Positions 16,256 to 24,873 are shown, numbered from the stretch's first letter. The stretch: DNA of 36,483 bases from an uncultured Roseburia sp. (GCA_947070915.1 CAMTDY010000007.1:1-36483), one strand, 5' to 3'. The notes: a model not told the origin generated them from the letters alone. Program-made: numbers and translations.

Positions 16256-18184
16256 TTATATATCAACATTCGCATACCGCGCTTCTTCCATGATAAACTG
16301 CCGCCGGGGCGGGACATTGCTTCCCATAAGCACATCCGTGACCTCATCTGCCTCCACGGTATCACTGATGGATACCTGGGCAAGAACCCGGCTGTCGGGA
16401 TCCAGCGTGGTCTCCCAGAGCTGTACATCATCCATCTCTCCCAGACCTTTATACCGCTGCAGCCCCTGGATCTTCTTCCCTGTCTTCCGGAACTTGTCCA
16501 GCTCAAAATCATTAAACAGGTACTCGCTCTTTTTTACCTTTTTCTTCTTTTCCACATCCTCATAATCCACCTTATAAAGGGGAGGCAGCCCCCGGTACAC
16601 CTTCCCCTGATAGATCAGCTCCGGCATAAACCGGTAAAAGAAGGTCAGAAGCAGTGTACTGATATGGGCTCCGTCCACATCGGCATCTGTCAGGATAATA
16701 ATTTTGTCATACCGGAGTTTGTTTATATCAAAATCATCCCCGATACCGCATCCAAAGGAAGCGATCATCGACTTGATCTCGTTGTTCAATAGTATTTTTT
16801 CCAACGGTGCCTTTTCTACGTTCAGGATCTTTCCCCGCAGTGGCAGCACCGCCTGGGTCCTGCGGTTTCTCGCTGTTTTGACAGTACCGCCGGCGGAATC
16901 TCCCTCCACGATATAGATCTCACACTCCTCCGGCTTTTTGGATGAACAGGCTGCCAGCTTGCTCTTCGTGTCCACATTCATCAGTTCTTTTAATACAGAG
17001 CGTCTCGCCTTATCACTGGCAGTCCTGGCTTTAAAAGATTTGCGGACATTTTCCAGGATGGTTTTCAGCACCTCCACATTTTTATCAAAATACCGCTGTA
17101 TCTCCTGGCTGAACACGTCGTCCACCGCCGTCTTCGCATCCGTATTTCCCAGCTTATTTTTCGTCTGGCTCTCGAACTGGGGATCCGGATGCTTAATGGA
17201 TACAATGGCCACCAGGCCATTGCGGATATCCTTTCCATCGTAATTTTCTTCATTGTTTTTCAAAAAACCAAGTTCCCTGGCGTACTGGTTCATCACGCGG
17301 GTCAGTGCCATCTTAAATCCGGTCACCAGCGTTCCCCCGTCCGTCACATTGATACGGTTGCAGTAAGAATTGATCTGCTCCGTAAAGGTATTTACATACT
17401 GAAGCGCCACTTCCACCTCGATGTCCCCGCTGGTTCCCTCGATATAAATGACGTCCTTATGCAGAGGTGTCACATCGCGGTTAATGTAGCTGACATAACT
17501 CTGTATTCCAAACTCTTCCTGAAACACTGCACTCTCCCCGGTACGTTCATCCGTAAAAGTAATCTTGAGATTTTTATTCAGGTAGGCGATCTCCTTCAGT
17601 TTCTTTTTAATGGTCTCCGGCTTAAATTCCACGGTTTCAAATATGGTATCATCTGGATAAAAGGTCACTTTCGTCCCCGTATCATTTTTCAAACATTTTC
17701 CCGCCACCGGAAGCAGTCCCTTTTCTAATTTGACAGTTGGCTTTCCTCCGTCCCGGTATTCATCCCGGTACACCTGCCCGTCCTTCCTGACTTCCACTGT
17801 CATACTCTTAGACAGCGCGTTGACTACCGATGCCCCTACACCGTGAAGTCCTCCGGACACTTTGTATACGCTATTGTTAAATTTACCGCCGGCGTGGAGG
17901 ATCGTGTACACCACCCGGACCGTCGGAATTTTCTTTGTGGGATGGATGTCTACCGGCACCCCCCTGCCATTATCCTCTACGGACACCCCGCCATCCTTCG
18001 TCAGAGTAATATGTATCTCCGAGCAGAATCCGGCAAGATGCTCATCGATGCCGTTATCAAGAATCTCCCAGATCAGGTGATGAAGCCCCCTTGTCCCAGT
18101 ACTCCCGATATACATTCCAGGGCGCTTTCTCACCGCTTCCAGTCCCTCTAATATTACAATCTGGCTTCCATCATATTTATCCAT
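16256..18184 (-). CDS. parE: Type IIA topoisomerase ATPase subunit B, ParE/GyrB-like
   Basis: A 642-residue subunit driving strand passage. The GHKL ATPase domain has WEILDNGIDEHLAG (catalytic Glu40, Asn44), DNGRG (71-75) and GGLHGVGASVVNALS. The Toprim domain has IVEGDSAGG, PLRGKILNVEKA and ILTDADVDGAHI. The C-terminal part ends QRYKGLGEMDDVQLWETTLD, typical for GyrB/ParE. Its 642 residues and the ParC-like partner favour ParE. The start is ATG at 18184 with AAGGA about 9 bases upstream; the frame is open to 18241, but that stretch is leader. The subunit A gene begins 18 bases after its stop. Confidence 0.87.
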   Translation of the reverse strand: MDKYDGSQIVILEGLEAVRKRPGMYIGSTGTRGLHHLIWEILDNGIDEHLAGFCSEIHITLTKDGGVSVEDNGRGVPVDIHPTKKIPTVRVVYTILHAGGKFNNSVYKVSGGLHGVGASVVNALSKSMTVEVRKDGQVYRDEYRDGGKPTVKLEKGLLPVAGKCLKNDTGTKVTFYPDDTIFETVEFKPETIKKKLKEIAYLNKNLKITFTDERTGESAVFQEEFGIQSYVSYINRDVTPLHKDVIYIEGTSGDIEVEVALQYVNTFTEQINSYCNRINVTDGGTLVTGFKMALTRVMNQYARELGFLKNNEENYDGKDIRNGLVAIVSIKHPDPQFESQTKNKLGNTDAKTAVDDVFSQEIQRYFDKNVEVLKTILENVRKSFKARTASDKARRSVLKELMNVDTKSKLAACSSKKPEECEIYIVEGDSAGGTVKTARNRRTQAVLPLRGKILNVEKAPLEKILLNNEIKSMIASFGCGIGDDFDINKLRYDKIIILTDADVDGAHISTLLLTFFYRFMPELIYQGKVYRGLPPLYKVDYEDVEKKKKVKKSEYLFNDFELDKFRKTGKKIQGLQRYKGLGEMDDVQLWETTLDPDSRVLAQVSISDTVEADEVTDVLMGSNVPPRRQFIMEEARYANVDI

Positions 18185-18251
18185 TAAAAAACATCCTTTC
18201 AAAAAACAATGCTCCTTGGCCAGCTCCATGGCACGGACCATAAGCTGACAA

Positions 18252-18277
18252 ACACCCGCCAGGCAACTGGCGGGTGT
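18252..18277 (-). other. Strong hairpin in the parE leader
   Basis: ACACCCGCCAG and CTGGCGGGTGT form a perfect 11-bp GC-rich stem with a 4-base loop. It lies between the predicted promoter (18300-18328) and the parE start. It is followed on the minus strand by TTGTCAGC, not a T run, so a simple terminator is unlikely. It may be a 5'-stabilising element, a binding site or part of an attenuator. Confidence 0.6.
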
Positions 18278-18299
18278 CCGTCAAGGTTTCCAAAATAAT

Positions 18300-18328
18300 A
18301 TTGTAACGGAACATGCGTTTTTTTTCAA
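18300..18328 (-). promoter_or_regulatory. Sigma-A promoter for parE-parC
   Basis: Minus strand TTGAAA, 17 bases, TACAAT, one mismatch in the -10 and two in the -35. The predicted start is near 18293, leaving a leader of about 110 bases that contains the hairpin at 18252-18277. Confidence 0.7.
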
Positions 18329-18360
18329 GGAGAACTTTTAACTCGCTGGCCTATTTTCCT

Positions 18361-19563
18361 TTACACCTCAATGCGCTGGTCTCCAAACCATATAGCCCTG
18401 ACATGATCCACATCCACCAGGGAAGAGAAATTCAGTCTGTTTTTCATTTCCCACTGGTTATTCTTCTGTGATCCGGTACCGTAACCTCCCCGGATCTGAT
18501 GTTCCGCATCCTCCTCTGTCTGCCGTCCGATCAACTTCCCGTCATCCATCTCCACGTACACCTGGTTCCATGTTTCGTTGGAGTTTTCAATTTCATCCTC
18601 TGACAACACCTGCTCAAACTGCAGGGTATATGGCGTAAGAACGATCCGTTTCAAGGTTCCCGCAGAAAGATAATGTTTCTCGGTGCCGATCTCCGGCAGC
18701 CGGATCTTAATATTTGGAGCAAAGACCTTTTCCCTGCATTCTCCATAATCCAGAACAAAATCTTCCTGCACCTCTCCTTTCATGACACGCTCACCGTCAC
18801 TCATAAGCCCTTTTAGGGAAAGACGGCATTTTTCCCCTTTACGGTAATAGCGGTCTTTTCCATCCCGTTTTTCATACTCGCAGGTTATGACAATACGTAT
18901 TTCATCCGTCCCCTGGTTTTCAATCATCTCCCCATTATCGATAAAAGCCTCTTCTGTGCTTCCTACACCATCTTTAGAAATATTGTAGCAGAAAGAAGCA
19001 TGTTCTGCCATCCCCTCCATCTCCCCAGCATTACCAGAGCCTGCAGGATCCCCCGTTTCCCCGGCATTACTGGAGACTACATGATCCTCCGTTTCCCCAG
19101 TGAAAGACACATTTCCAAAATGGTAGGCTTTGTCTTTATCGAATTTTTTTCCATCCGTTCTCTTCAGCCGGAGAACAATATAACTCAGCCTCTCCGTCCC
19201 TGTCACCTGTTCCACCGATACCTTCAGGTTCTTAAAGGTGTTTTTCCCAGCTGTCACTTCAGGCTTTGCCGACGACTCTTTGATCATCTCCGTATCCCCT
19301 GTAAAAAGCTTCGTCAGCGACTGGAAGCCCCCCTTGCTGGCCGCTGTTGCCGTCATCGCCGCCAGCAGGCAGCAAAATACGATGCCTGCTGCCTTTACAT
19401 ACCTGAGACGGTACACGCTCCGCCGTCCCCTGATATCACAGATCCTATCTGTCTTTTCCGTGTCCGCTCCGATCTGCCGGTATGCCGCCTTCATTTTCTC
19501 CTGGACCACCTCCGGCAGTTCCACTTCCTGATCCAATATCTTCTTTACATCATTATCTCGCAT
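18361..19563 (-). CDS. Membrane anti-sigma factor, DUF4179-like
   Basis: A 400-residue single-pass membrane protein. About 55 cytoplasmic residues (VKKILDQEVELPEVVQEKMK) precede one membrane segment (about 56-76, AAGIVFCCLLAAMTATAAS), then a large extracellular domain. This layout and the position right after an ECF sigma gene (11-base overlap) fit the DUF4179 anti-sigma class, which hold ECF sigma factors at the membrane until a signal arrives. I see no zinc HHCC anti-sigma motif. A low-complexity stretch around residue 160-185 (AGETGDPAGSGNAGEMEG) is encoded by a 36-bp tandem repeat. The inducing signal is unknown. Confidence 0.78.
   Translation of the reverse strand: MRDNDVKKILDQEVELPEVVQEKMKAAYRQIGADTEKTDRICDIRGRRSVYRLRYVKAAGIVFCCLLAAMTATAASKGGFQSLTKLFTGDTEMIKESSAKPEVTAGKNTFKNLKVSVEQVTGTERLSYIVLRLKRTDGKKFDKDKAYHFGNVSFTGETEDHVVSSNAGETGDPAGSGNAGEMEGMAEHASFCYNISKDGVGSTEEAFIDNGEMIENQGTDEIRIVITCEYEKRDGKDRYYRKGEKCRLSLKGLMSDGERVMKGEVQEDFVLDYGECREKVFAPNIKIRLPEIGTEKHYLSAGTLKRIVLTPYTLQFEQVLSEDEIENSNETWNQVYVEMDDGKLIGRQTEEDAEHQIRGGYGTGSQKNNQWEMKNRLNFSSLVDVDHVRAIWFGDQRIEV
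19017..19098 (-). repeat. 36-bp tandem repeat inside the anti-sigma gene
   Basis: Minus-strand GGGGAAACGG recurs with an exact 36-bp period (copy starts at 19098 and 19062, and a diverged GGGGAGATGG at 19026). Two full units and a partial one encode related 12-residue segments (GETEDHVVSSNA, GETGDPAGSGNA, GEMEG). The period is a multiple of three, so copy changes keep the frame and would alter a flexible linker. Confidence 0.75.
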
Positions 19564-20143
19564 AATTTTCCCCTGTCCTTTCCGGAAGTATCATGGCTTT
19601 CCCCTGCTTCCAATCCATCCTGCTTTCTCGTTTTCCCGACTGTTTCTCATATGCCCGGCGCAGATCCTCACGCCCCCGGCGCAGCCTTGTCCTCACCGTG
19701 GCATCTTTCATATCCAGAAGCTCCCCGATCTCCTTTGTGGGGAATCCCTCCACATAATGCAGCACAAGAATCTCCCGGTACTGTTCATCCACCGACTGGA
19801 TCAGTTCCTCGTACATCATATGCTCCAGTACATCATCGCTCTGCTCCCGGTCCGGGATCTCACCAAAGGCCACTTCCCAGCTGCGCTTTTCCAGAAAATC
19901 CTTTGCCTTGTTGATCAGCATCCGGATCAGCCATGTACGGAAATATTTGGGCTGTCTCAGATCCCCGATCTTCTCAAATGCGGTCAGGATGGTATCCTGC
20001 ATGATATCCGCTGCATCTTCTGGGTTTTTCACATAACAGACCGCCACTTTATACAGGCTCTGCCGATTCTCTTCAATCAGCTGTACAAAAGCATCGGCAT
20101 CTCCGCCCTGGGCCCGTTTTACAAGTCTTTTCAAATCTTTCAC
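19553..20143 (-). CDS. ECF RNA polymerase sigma factor
   Basis: A 196-residue sigma-70 family group IV factor. Region 2 is about 10-85 (VCYVKNPEDAADIMQDTILT, then RTWLIRMLINKAKDFL). Region 4 is about 115-165 (QYREILVLHYVEGFPTKEIG, ELLDMKDATVRTRLRRGR). There is no sigma region 1 or 3. The start is GTG at 20143; its ribosome site (AAGAGGTGA) includes the stop of the permease gene 6 bases upstream, so it is translationally coupled to the transporter. The last about 30 residues overlap or adjoin the anti-sigma start. It probably recognises the promoter at 23318-23346 upstream of its own operon. Confidence 0.92.
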   Translation of the reverse strand: MKDLKRLVKRAQGGDADAFVQLIEENRQSLYKVAVCYVKNPEDAADIMQDTILTAFEKIGDLRQPKYFRTWLIRMLINKAKDFLEKRSWEVAFGEIPDREQSDDVLEHMMYEELIQSVDEQYREILVLHYVEGFPTKEIGELLDMKDATVRTRLRRGREDLRRAYEKQSGKRESRMDWKQGKAMILPERTGENYAR

Positions 20144-20149
20144 CCCCTC

Positions 20150-21196
20150 TCACCTCTTTGCTTCTTTATATCTGGAACTTGCGAAATAACAAAAATATAG
20201 TATCACCGTGCCCAGTCCTAATGTCATCCCAAAAGCCCTGCAGACATCCATAAATACCATGTTAACATCCGGCACAATTTTTATAATCATGCACATCAGG
20301 ACAAGCCCTGTCACAAAACCTGCTCCGGCAGCCGCATAAAATCTCTTCGATACCTCAAGACACACCGGAGGTTTCCCATATCCCAAAAGACTCCATGCAT
20401 AAAATAACTGCCTTCGGAACCGGAACCATATAAATGTGATCAGAATGGTACTCAGTAAAAAGCTGATAAGGATCATGATATACATCGTATCCATGATCAC
20501 GTCACTGGATAAATACGAAACGACGCCAGAAGGGGCAGTCTGTTCTTCCAGCCCGATCTGCACATTGGCAGGAAACTCAAAAAGGTCATAAATTTTCTGC
20601 CCGATCTCCTGTATACTGGTTTTCTTTTTTGTATCCAGGACATACTGGGTATTGATCCCGGAGATCCTCACTGCCGATTTGAAATCCAGCAGGATCATCT
20701 GATTGATACGGCTGTCTTCTTCTGTTCCCATGATTCCGATCACTTCATAGTCTACATCTTTAAACCGGTAATAGTTCTTGCCACCGCGGGCATACACATC
20801 CTTCTCATGATCTTTTCCAAGCACCACCCTCCCCTGGTCCGTCCACGAAGTGGAACAGTCAAAATACTTCCCGGAAAGCATCGGTGGCTCTGCTATATCC
20901 CCTTTTACATATATCCCCCGCAGCATTACATTCTGGTCACGCACTGGTACATAGAGGGCAAAATCCTCATATTCCGCTTCTATTTCAGGAAGTACTTCCT
21001 CCCATTGATCCTCCTCTTCCGACTCTATTATGCTAAATCCTTTATGATGCCCCGAATAGAGGGATTTTCCAAGGAGATCAGCCACACGTTCCGCACGGGC
21101 TGCCGATACGATCAGTAAAATACACAAGGAAATGACTGTAAAACTGAAAAACAGAAGTAAATTTCCCTTTGGGACCTTTTTTCCAAATAATTTCAT
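20150..21196 (-). CDS. ABC transporter permease, FtsX/MacB-like
   Basis: A 348-residue membrane protein. One N-terminal membrane segment (LLLFFSFTVISLCILLIVSA, about 13-33) is followed by an extracytoplasmic MacB_PCD-like domain (about 40-230), then three C-terminal segments (from about 235, about 285-310 and about 320-342). This is the four-segment FtsX layout. Its ATG overlaps the stop of the ATPase gene by four bases. Such transporters often export peptides or act in cell-envelope stress; the substrate cannot be seen. With the 453-residue permease it probably forms a heterodimer on the shared ATPase. Confidence 0.82.
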   Translation of the reverse strand: MKLFGKKVPKGNLLLFFSFTVISLCILLIVSAARAERVADLLGKSLYSGHHKGFSIIESEEEDQWEEVLPEIEAEYEDFALYVPVRDQNVMLRGIYVKGDIAEPPMLSGKYFDCSTSWTDQGRVVLGKDHEKDVYARGGKNYYRFKDVDYEVIGIMGTEEDSRINQMILLDFKSAVRISGINTQYVLDTKKKTSIQEIGQKIYDLFEFPANVQIGLEEQTAPSGVVSYLSSDVIMDTMYIMILISFLLSTILITFIWFRFRRQLFYAWSLLGYGKPPVCLEVSKRFYAAAGAGFVTGLVLMCMIIKIVPDVNMVFMDVCRAFGMTLGLGTVILYFCYFASSRYKEAKR

Positions 21197-21870
21197 ATAC
21201 TGCCCCCTTCCACAGTTCCGTCCTTCACATGAATGATCCTATCGCATTTTTGTGCCACTTTTGCATCATGGGTGACAATAATAACCGTTTTCCCTTTCTC
21301 ATTCAGCTTCCTAAAGATTTTCTGTACTTCTTCACCTGTCGCCTCATCCAGTGCCCCGGTGGGCTCATCCGCCAGGATCACCCTCGGACTTTTTACCACA
21401 GCCCTTGCGATCGCCACTCTCTGCTGCTGGCCGCCTGACAATTCAGCAGGATATGCCTTCGCCTTATCCTCTATGCCAAGCTCTGTGAGCGCCCCCATTA
21501 CCATTTTTTTTATCTTTTTCCGGGAATATCCCTGATATTTTAATGGAAGCGCCACATTTCGGAAAACATTTAGGTCATCCACCAGGGCAAAATATTGCAG
21601 GACGAAACCGATCTCGTTTCTGCGGAATCTGACCAGTTCCTTCTGGCTTTTAAAATTAACTTCTTTTCCGTCATATATATATGTGCCGCTGTCAATGGAC
21701 ATCATTCCCCCTAATATATTAAGAAGCGTAGATTTCCCCGAACCACTTTTCCCCATGACTGCTACCATTTCGCCCTCCTGAATGGAAAGGCTTATCCCCC
21801 GGAGCGCCTCCACAACAGCTTCCTTTTTGCTTTTACCAAATGTTTTCACTACATTTTCTATTCGGATCAT
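21193..21870 (-). CDS. ABC transporter ATPase, LolD/MacB type
   Basis: A 225-residue nucleotide-binding subunit. Walker A is GKSGSGKST (41-49), the Q-loop region is FVLQYFALV (about 89-97), the signature LSGGQQQ (144-150), Walker B VILADEP (164-170) and the switch His in IIVTHD. The inserted YSRKKIKKM segment and overall length are typical of ATPases paired with FtsX-type permeases. It lies 18 bases after the first permease and overlaps the second, so the three form one transporter. Confidence 0.93.
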   Translation of the reverse strand: MIRIENVVKTFGKSKKEAVVEALRGISLSIQEGEMVAVMGKSGSGKSTLLNILGGMMSIDSGTYIYDGKEVNFKSQKELVRFRRNEIGFVLQYFALVDDLNVFRNVALPLKYQGYSRKKIKKMVMGALTELGIEDKAKAYPAELSGGQQQRVAIARAVVKSPRVILADEPTGALDEATGEEVQKIFRKLNEKGKTVIIVTHDAKVAQKCDRIIHVKDGTVEGGSI

Positions 21871-21888
21871 ACTCTTCTCCTCCTGTTC

Positions 21889-23250
21889 CTAATCCTTCTG
21901 CCGCAGCATTTGTTCTGTATCCACACCTTTTAAAAGACAGGCGACAAACACGGCGCCGATCAGAAACGCCAGTCCGACAAAGCACCAGGTCACCCTGAAT
22001 ATCATATCTCCATTGGCGTATTCAATATTTTCCTCCGAAAATATATACCTGCACACGAAAACTGCTGGAGACAAAACTACTGCGATCTCAAACAGATAGG
22101 GAAAAAGTATCATCCGCATCGGGCAGCCATTCATCTGGTATATCCCATAAGTCTTTTTATTGGACTGTATCTTGTCAAAAAAGGTTGTAAACAACCCGTA
22201 AAAGGTAAAGCCGATCAGGGTAACCGTCAGGATGAGCATGATCCGGACCCTTGCTGCCGACTCTTTATGTAAGAGCCGAAGCCCCATGGAAGCCGCATAA
22301 AGCTCCATCGGCGGAAAATCATATTCATTCCCAATATCCCGGAACAGGGATACCACATCCCTGAAATCTTTCTCATCTTCTGCCCAGACCATAGATGAAT
22401 TAAATGTCAGCGCCTGCAGATCCCGCGCTGCATATTTGGCAATATCCTCCAGATGACCGATATCCTCTGACACCCGTATGGTATATGGAAAAATAATATG
22501 ATAATCCAATATGACCATGTCCTCCGAGCCGTCCCCCTGCCACGGGATCATGGAATTTTTTTCCAATATGCCGGCAACTCTGCAGGAATAAGCATAGTCC
22601 GCAAAAGCGATCTCGATTCTGTCACCGACAGAAAGGATCCCTTTATACTCATGTCCAAGCAGCACCGGTACAGGGTCTGAAGTATTCTGCAGCGTCAGAT
22701 TACTTTTGGTAAATCCCTCTCCTTCCTCTGTCTGAAGTCCAAAGATTTCAAAAGCTGTATCATCAAGCATGGCACATTTCATAGCTAAAACACTGCACAT
22801 ATCTCCCTCCGCCTCTGGCCCAAAGCAAATCGTCATGGCTCCTGGATTATTTTCACTGATAAAGTTGTCACAGCCTGCCTTTCCAAACAGATCCCTCAGA
22901 TCATCTTCCTTTACATAACAGTCATTTACTGTGTCCACTGAAAAGATCGGATGTTCCTCCGAATCATGCAGCCGCTCATAATATTCCATGATATTCTGGC
23001 AGCCCTGTATCGTATCTGTACTGCCATCCATTTCCATGGTGTCTTCCAATACGCCGATGCGATACCATGTGCCATTTTCTTTATAACTTGGCATCTCTGG
23101 ATGTCGTTCCTCCAGATCCAGATAGTATGAACCCATTAACACAGTCATGACCATACTGGTGGAAAACATTGCCATCAAAAGCACATTTTTGAATAGATTT
23201 TTTCTAAAACTGCGAAAAAACTCTTCTGCCATAAACTTTATTTTTCCCAT
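21889..23250 (-). CDS. ABC transporter permease, FtsX-like, first gene of the ECF operon
   Basis: A 453-residue membrane protein with one N-terminal segment (about 19-42, NLFKNVLLMAMFSTSMVMTV), a large extracytoplasmic domain (about 45-325) and three C-terminal segments (about 333-353, 378-400 and 415-437), the FtsX layout. It ends with a short charged tail. AGGAGAGG precedes the ATG. It is the promoter-proximal gene, 68 bases from the ECF-type promoter. The ectodomain has several cysteines (NDCYVKEDD, AGCDNF) and no motif I recognise. Confidence 0.8.
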   Translation of the reverse strand: MGKIKFMAEEFFRSFRKNLFKNVLLMAMFSTSMVMTVLMGSYYLDLEERHPEMPSYKENGTWYRIGVLEDTMEMDGSTDTIQGCQNIMEYYERLHDSEEHPIFSVDTVNDCYVKEDDLRDLFGKAGCDNFISENNPGAMTICFGPEAEGDMCSVLAMKCAMLDDTAFEIFGLQTEEGEGFTKSNLTLQNTSDPVPVLLGHEYKGILSVGDRIEIAFADYAYSCRVAGILEKNSMIPWQGDGSEDMVILDYHIIFPYTIRVSEDIGHLEDIAKYAARDLQALTFNSSMVWAEDEKDFRDVVSLFRDIGNEYDFPPMELYAASMGLRLLHKESAARVRIMLILTVTLIGFTFYGLFTTFFDKIQSNKKTYGIYQMNGCPMRMILFPYLFEIAVVLSPAVFVCRYIFSEENIEYANGDMIFRVTWCFVGLAFLIGAVFVACLLKGVDTEQMLRQKD

Positions 23251-23317
23251 GAGCCTCTCCTGTTCTGATCATAATGAATCCCTGGACTTAACATGTATCA
23301 TTTTCTCATTCATACAT

Positions 23318-23346
23318 TAGACGGAAAAAACAGGAGAAATGTTTCA
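23318..23346 (-). promoter_or_regulatory. ECF-sigma-type promoter of the ABC-sigma-anti-sigma operon
   Basis: Minus strand TGAAAC, 17 bases, CGTCTA. This matches the AAC-type -35 and CGTC-type -10 used by ECF factors such as SigM and SigW. It is placed 68 bases before a five-gene operon whose fourth gene is an ECF sigma factor. Autoregulation is inferred. Confidence 0.75.
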
Positions 23347-23387
23347 AAAAAATAAATATCTTTAAATCTTTAGAATGCTGGGGCAGA

Positions 23388-24719
23388 CTACAGATAATGA
23401 TACACCTTTTTCTTCCGGATGAAAAATTGGAGCGTCACCCCCAGCGCCAGCAGCTCTGCCACAAGAACCGCCAGCCAGATCCCATTGAGCCCCAGCAGCA
23501 TCGGCAGGATCAGCACCGCCGCCATCTGGAACACCAGTGTCCTCAGAAAAGAAATAACTGCAGAGACCAGCCCGTTGTTCAACGCCGTAAAGAAGGCAGA
23601 ACCATATATATTGAAGCCGCTCACCAGAAATGCCAGGGCATATAACCGGAGACCATGTCTGGTCATCGCTAACAGTTCTGTGTCATAACCGACAAAAAAC
23701 TGCGCCAGCGGACCGGAAAGCACAAACGCCAGGAGCATAAGCAGCACCCCCCAGCCTCCGATGAGCCTCATACTCTTCCGAAACAGATTTTTCAGCTCAT
23801 TGTGGTTCCGGGCGCCAAAGTGATATCCCACGATGGGGGCGCTGCCGATGGAATATCCAATAAAGGTCGCCAGGAAAATAAAGTTGACATACATGATCAC
23901 ACCATAAGCTGCCACGCCGTCCTCTCCCGCCAGCTTCATCAGCTGTATGTTATATAACATATTCACAAGAGACATGGAAAGATTTGTCATTAGCTCGGAG
24001 GAACCGTTGGTGCAGGCTTTTAATAGGATCTTACCTTTTATTCCCGTCTTTGTCAGCCGGAGAAGGCTTGTATTTTTCCTGGAAAAATAGATCAGCGGTA
24101 CAAGCCCTCCCACAGTCTCCCCGGCTGCTGTCGCCGCCGCCGCGCCTGCGATGCCCCAGCCAAACACCACGATAAAAACATAATCCAGTACCATATTGGT
24201 CACTCCCGCCGCCACCATAACCCCAAGTCCCAGATGGGGTTTTTCCGCCGCTACAAAAAAACTCTGAAACACATTCTGAACCATAAAAAAGGTCAGGGAA
24301 GCCAGGCTGATCCTCCCATAGATCAGGCACTGACCAATCATCTCTCCCTCTGCTCCCAGGGCAATCACAATGGGACGCAGGAAAACCAGTCCCAGAACCG
24401 TCAGAGCCATGCCCCCCGCCAGGGTCACATACACCATCATGGAAAAATAGCGGTCTGCCCTTTCCTTATCTCCCTCTCCCAGTGTTTTTGCCACGATGGC
24501 ACTTCCCCCGGTCCCCATCATAAACCCCAGGGCACTGAGCATCATCAGCAGGGGCATGACCAGGTTCACCGCCGCAAAGGCAGTCTTCCCCACATAATTT
24601 GACACAAAAAGACCGTCCACCACTCCATAGATCGACGTAAATATCATCATTACGATAGATGGCAGCACAAAGCGCAGTAATTTTTTATAAGTAAAATGTT
24701 CCGATAACTGAATCTTCAT
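23388..24719 (-). CDS. MATE family multidrug/metabolite exporter
   Basis: A 443-residue cation-coupled exporter with about 12 membrane segments. The N-half begins FTYKKLLRFVLPSIVMMIFT then SIYGVVDGLFVSNYVG, followed by NLVMPLLMMLSALGFMMGTG and GSAIVAKTLGEGD, all typical of MATE. The second half repeats the pattern (NFIFLATFIGYSIGSAPIVG, YHFGARNHNELKNLFRKS). The frame is open to 24821, but the ATG at 24719 has GGAG 7 bases before it and the upstream residues come from a structured leader. It lies downstream of a MarR gene on the same strand, so it is probably the regulated target. The substrate is unknown. Confidence 0.9.
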   Translation of the reverse strand: MKIQLSEHFTYKKLLRFVLPSIVMMIFTSIYGVVDGLFVSNYVGKTAFAAVNLVMPLLMMLSALGFMMGTGGSAIVAKTLGEGDKERADRYFSMMVYVTLAGGMALTVLGLVFLRPIVIALGAEGEMIGQCLIYGRISLASLTFFMVQNVFQSFFVAAEKPHLGLGVMVAAGVTNMVLDYVFIVVFGWGIAGAAAATAAGETVGGLVPLIYFSRKNTSLLRLTKTGIKGKILLKACTNGSSELMTNLSMSLVNMLYNIQLMKLAGEDGVAAYGVIMYVNFIFLATFIGYSIGSAPIVGYHFGARNHNELKNLFRKSMRLIGGWGVLLMLLAFVLSGPLAQFFVGYDTELLAMTRHGLRLYALAFLVSGFNIYGSAFFTALNNGLVSAVISFLRTLVFQMAAVLILPMLLGLNGIWLAVLVAELLALGVTLQFFIRKKKVYHYL

Positions 24720-24730
24720 ATTAATTCTCC

Positions 24731-24863
24731 ATTCCGAAGCGCAGCGGAGGAAGTACGAGCAAAAAGCAGCGAAGCTGTTTTTGCTCTGTACATCAATACT
24801 ATTTGTGGCGCTTCGGCACAAATAGTGGTGTGAAAAATAAGCTATCGAGCTTATTTTTCACAC
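24731..24863 (-). promoter_or_regulatory. Structured leader of the MATE gene, three hairpins plus loop-to-leader pairing
   Basis: In minus-strand order: hairpin A (24828-24863) has a perfect 16-bp stem with CGAT loop. Hairpin B (24798-24826) has stem ACTATTTGTG/CACAAATAGT and the 9-base loop CCGAAGCGC. Hairpin C (24753-24791) pairs GAGCAAAAA/TTTTTGCTC with CAGC/GCTG, one bulge, and outer GTAC arms. The whole loop of B is perfectly complementary to GCGCTTCGG at 24734-24742, three bases before the ribosome binding site GGAG (24727-24730). A CTCC at 24746-24749 could pair with that GGAG instead. This looks like a regulatory RNA, but a dispersed intergenic repeat is also possible. Confidence 0.55.
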
Positions 24864-24873
24864 TAGTCCCTCC

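Noticed and set aside
18185..18241. N-terminal extension of ParE
   Set aside because: The extra 19 residues have no ribosome site; AAGGA precedes the ATG at 18184 and MDKYDGSQI is the normal type of start.
18252..18277. Intrinsic terminator
   Set aside because: No T run follows on either strand and it lies downstream of the parE promoter, so it is treated as a leader hairpin.
19000..19914. Plus-strand open frame of 304 codons
   Set aside because: It is opposite the sigma and anti-sigma genes, both with clear motifs; the translation is rich in Pro, His, Cys and Arg, typical of a shadow frame.
24720..24821. N-terminal extension of the MATE protein
   Set aside because: It would translate the hairpin-rich leader; GGAG before the ATG at 24719 decides the start.
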